Shown here piece after piece: positions 62,259 to 64,000 of a stretch of 64,000 bases of DNA. The translations under genes and the position numbers were made by a program. The stretch is from Meinhardsimonia xiamenensis (GTDB taxonomy: Bacteria > Pseudomonadota > Alphaproteobacteria > Rhodobacterales > Rhodobacteraceae). The stretch spans positions 186,001-250,000 of the forward strand of contig NZ_FNFV01000005.1 in NCBI RefSeq assembly GCF_900102905.1, read 5' to 3'. Numbering within the stretch: position 1 is the first letter of the stretch; every line of letters starts with the position of its first letter. Under the pieces are notes generated by a model. The model ran no database searches. It saw only the letters and a list, made by a program, of their open reading frames with translations, and was not told the origin of the DNA.

Positions 62259-63479
62259 TCAGAAGAAGGCCTGCAACCCGGTCTGCGCCCGTCCCAGGAT
62301 CAGCGCATGCACGTCATGCGTGCCCTCATAGGTGTTCACCGTCTCGAGGTTGCACATGTGGCGCATCACCTGGAACGCCTCCGAGATGCCGTTGCCCCCG
62401 TGCATGTCGCGCGCCATGCGCGCGATCTCCAGCGCCTTGCCACAGTTGTTGCGCTTGATGAGCGAGATCATCTCGGGCGCGGCCCGCCCCTCGTCCATCA
62501 GCCGCCCCACCCGCAGCGCCGCCTGCAGCCCCAGCGCGATCTCGGTCTGCATGTCGGCAAGCTTGCGCTGGTAGAGCTGCGTCTGCGCGAGCGGCTTGCC
62601 GAACTGCCTGCGGTCAAGCCCGTACTGCCGCGCCGCCTGCCAGCAGAACTCCGCCGCCCCCATCACCCCCCAGGCAATGCCGTAGCGCGCCCGGTTGAGG
62701 CAGCCGAAAGGCCCCTTGAGTCCCTCCACACCCGGCAGCAGCGCCTCCTCGCCGACCTCGACGCCCTCCATGACGATCTCGCCCGTGACCGAGGAGCGCA
62801 ACGAAAGCTTGCCCTCGATCTTCGGCGCCGAAAGCCCCCTGAGCCCCTTCTCCAGCACGAAGCCGCGGATCTTGCCGCCATGCGCCTCGGACTTCGCCCA
62901 GACCACGAAGACATCGGCAATGGGCGCGTTCGAGATCCACATCTTGGTGCCGGTGAGCCGATAGCCGCCGTCAATCTTCTCCGCCCTGGTCTTCATCGAG
63001 CCCGGATCCGAGCCCGCGTCAGGCTCGGTGAGCCCGAAACAGCCGATCCACTCGCCGCGCGCAAGCTTGGGCAGGTAGCGCGCCCGCTGCTCGTCCGAGC
63101 CATAGGCCCAGATCGGATACATCACCAGGCTCGACTGCACGCTCATCATCGACCGGTAGCCCGAATCGACCCGCTCGATCTCCCGCGCCACCAGCCCATA
63201 GGTCACATAGCCCGCCCCGAGCCCGCCGAACTCTTCCGGGATCGTTGTGCCGAGAATCCCCGCCTCGCCCATCTCGGCGAAGATCTCCGGCTCCACCCGC
63301 TCCTCGCGCCACGCGGCGATGATCCGCGGGGCCAGCCTGTCTTGCGCGAAGGCACGCGCGGCGTCGCGCAGCATGCGCTCATCCTCGCTCAGCTGATCCT
63401 CGAGGCGAAAGGGATCCTCCCAGTCGAAGCGCGCAAGCTCGGGCGCATCCTTCGGCGACAGCCGGGCGGTGACATTCAT
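62259..63479 (-). CDS. gcdH: Glutaryl-CoA dehydrogenase
   Basis: FAD enzyme that dehydrogenates and decarboxylates glutaryl-CoA to crotonyl-CoA in lysine, tryptophan and benzoate degradation; 406 residues. The start at 63479 ([18 protein letters not shown]) has GAGGAG about eight bases upstream. Acyl-CoA dehydrogenase signatures are [18 protein letters not shown] and [20 protein letters not shown], and the catalytic Glu is in [20 protein letters not shown] near the C-terminus, the GCDH-specific block. The partner electron-transfer flavoprotein genes are not in the window. Confidence 0.93.
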   Translation of the reverse strand: MNVTARLSPKDAPELARFDWEDPFRLEDQLSEDERMLRDAARAFAQDRLAPRIIAAWREERVEPEIFAEMGEAGILGTTIPEEFGGLGAGYVTYGLVAREIERVDSGYRSMMSVQSSLVMYPIWAYGSDEQRARYLPKLARGEWIGCFGLTEPDAGSDPGSMKTRAEKIDGGYRLTGTKMWISNAPIADVFVVWAKSEAHGGKIRGFVLEKGLRGLSAPKIEGKLSLRSSVTGEIVMEGVEVGEEALLPGVEGLKGPFGCLNRARYGIAWGVMGAAEFCWQAARQYGLDRRQFGKPLAQTQLYQRKLADMQTEIALGLQAALRVGRLMDEGRAAPEMISLIKRNNCGKALEIARMARDMHGGNGISEAFQVMRHMCNLETVNTYEGTHDVHALILGRAQTGLQAFF

Positions 63480-63560
63480 GGCGGGACTCCTCGACAGAAG
63501 CGTTGCACACATTCCCCCTTAGCCGGGTGCGCGCAATCGTGGCAAGTGCAACAATCCAAT

Positions 63561-63595
63561 TCATCATCCTGGCCCAAATACCCCCCGCCGGAGGC
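63561..63595. repeat. Dispersed intergenic motif upstream of gcdH
   Basis: This is the best-matching second copy of the ureA-ureB gap motif: ATCATCCTGG..CAAATACCCCC followed by GCCGGAGGC. It lies between the divergent gcdH and MATE genes, so it is not tied to one gene function. Confidence 0.65.
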
Positions 63596-63676
63596 ACGCC
63601 GCGCAAGCGGCGTCCGGGGCGCGCGCCTCCGCGCGCCCCGCTTGCCCTTGCCTCTTCGCTCGCCTAAGCGGCGGCA

Positions 63677-64000
63677 ATGCGCGCACGCTTCCGCCCCTTC
63701 GCCCGGCACTTCGGGCCCATCCTCGCCCTTGGTCTGCCGCTCATCGGCAGCCATGTGGCGCAGTTTGCCATCAACCTCACCGATACGGTGATGCTTGGTT
63801 GGTATGACGTGCAGGCGCTGGCCGCGCAGGTTCTCGCCGGCTCGGCCTTCTTCGTCATCTTCATCGTGGGCGCGGGCTTTGCCTGGGCGGTGATGCCGCT
63901 GGTGGCCACGGCCGAGGCCTCTGGCGACGCGCAGGCGGTGCGGCGCACCACGCGCATGGGGCTTTGGCTCTCCGCCCTCTACGGAATCCTCGCCCTGCCG
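63677..64000 (+). CDS. MATE-family multidrug efflux protein (partial, N-terminus only)
   Basis: The first 108 codons of an inner-membrane antiporter; the frame continues past the right edge. It begins MRARFRPFARHFGPILALGL and shows the family N-terminal segments LPLIGSHVAQFAINLTDTVM and LAGSAFFVIFIVGAGFAWAV. In homologues it exports cationic drugs with Na+ or H+ gradients (NorM type). It is divergent from gcdH, with about 200 bases between. Confidence 0.88.
   Translation, partial: MRARFRPFARHFGPILALGLPLIGSHVAQFAINLTDTVMLGWYDVQALAAQVLAGSAFFVIFIVGAGFAWAVMPLVATAEASGDAQAVRRTTRMGLWLSALYGILALP

Overview
The window is chromosomal DNA of a high-GC alphaproteobacterium, most likely a member of the Rhodobacterales (Rhodobacteraceae/Paracoccaceae group). 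The inference rests on the rhizobial-type rhamnose locus, the gbpR-chvE-ggu sugar-uptake arrangement, the fused ispDF gene, the urtABCDE-ure operon and several families typical of this group. Genes are densely packed, many with 4-base ATGA overlaps, and no tRNA, rRNA, insertion sequence, phage gene or CRISPR array was seen.

Layout. 1-3581: a P-type cation ATPase running off the left edge and a Gfo/Idh/MocA oxidoreductase. 3821-11235: a seven-gene plus-strand run joining two LptF/LptG-type permeases to a DUF2334 deacetylase, two LpxB-like glycosyltransferases, a GT2 glycosyltransferase and a GNAT acyltransferase. It looks like a dedicated system that makes and exports a glycolipid and is the best candidate here for an undescribed pathway. 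11211-15120: a partial phenylacetate island (paaX, two hotdog thioesterases, paaK, a TetR regulator) without the paaABCDE epoxidase genes. 15155-25918: the L-rhamnose locus, with rhaR-S-T-P-Q-U-K on the minus strand and rhaD-rhaI divergent around a striking 77-bp palindrome. The binding-protein gene rhaS carries an in-frame TAA. 25962-34650: gbpR divergent from chvE-gguA-gguB, followed by genes for non-phosphorylative L-arabinose oxidation.

34675-45179: one contiguous minus-strand unit, urtABCDE then ureDABCEFG, for urea uptake and hydrolysis; an amt ammonium channel lies at 48090-49271. 45704-55203: central metabolism and housekeeping genes (fbaB, pgk, cinA, pgpA, ispDF, dnaB, pyrE, pyrC). 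55365-62221: a Tat-exported cyclase, an AhpD-like protein, a family of unknown function, and a three-gene run with two glycosyltransferases. 62259-64000: glutaryl-CoA dehydrogenase and the start of a MATE efflux gene.

The sugar loci each pair an ABC importer with its catabolic enzymes and a local regulator. The urea operon feeds ammonia to assimilation, and the surface-polymer genes at both ends suggest investment in envelope glycoconjugates. Very long open frames antisense to several genes are GC-driven artefacts and are not annotated.
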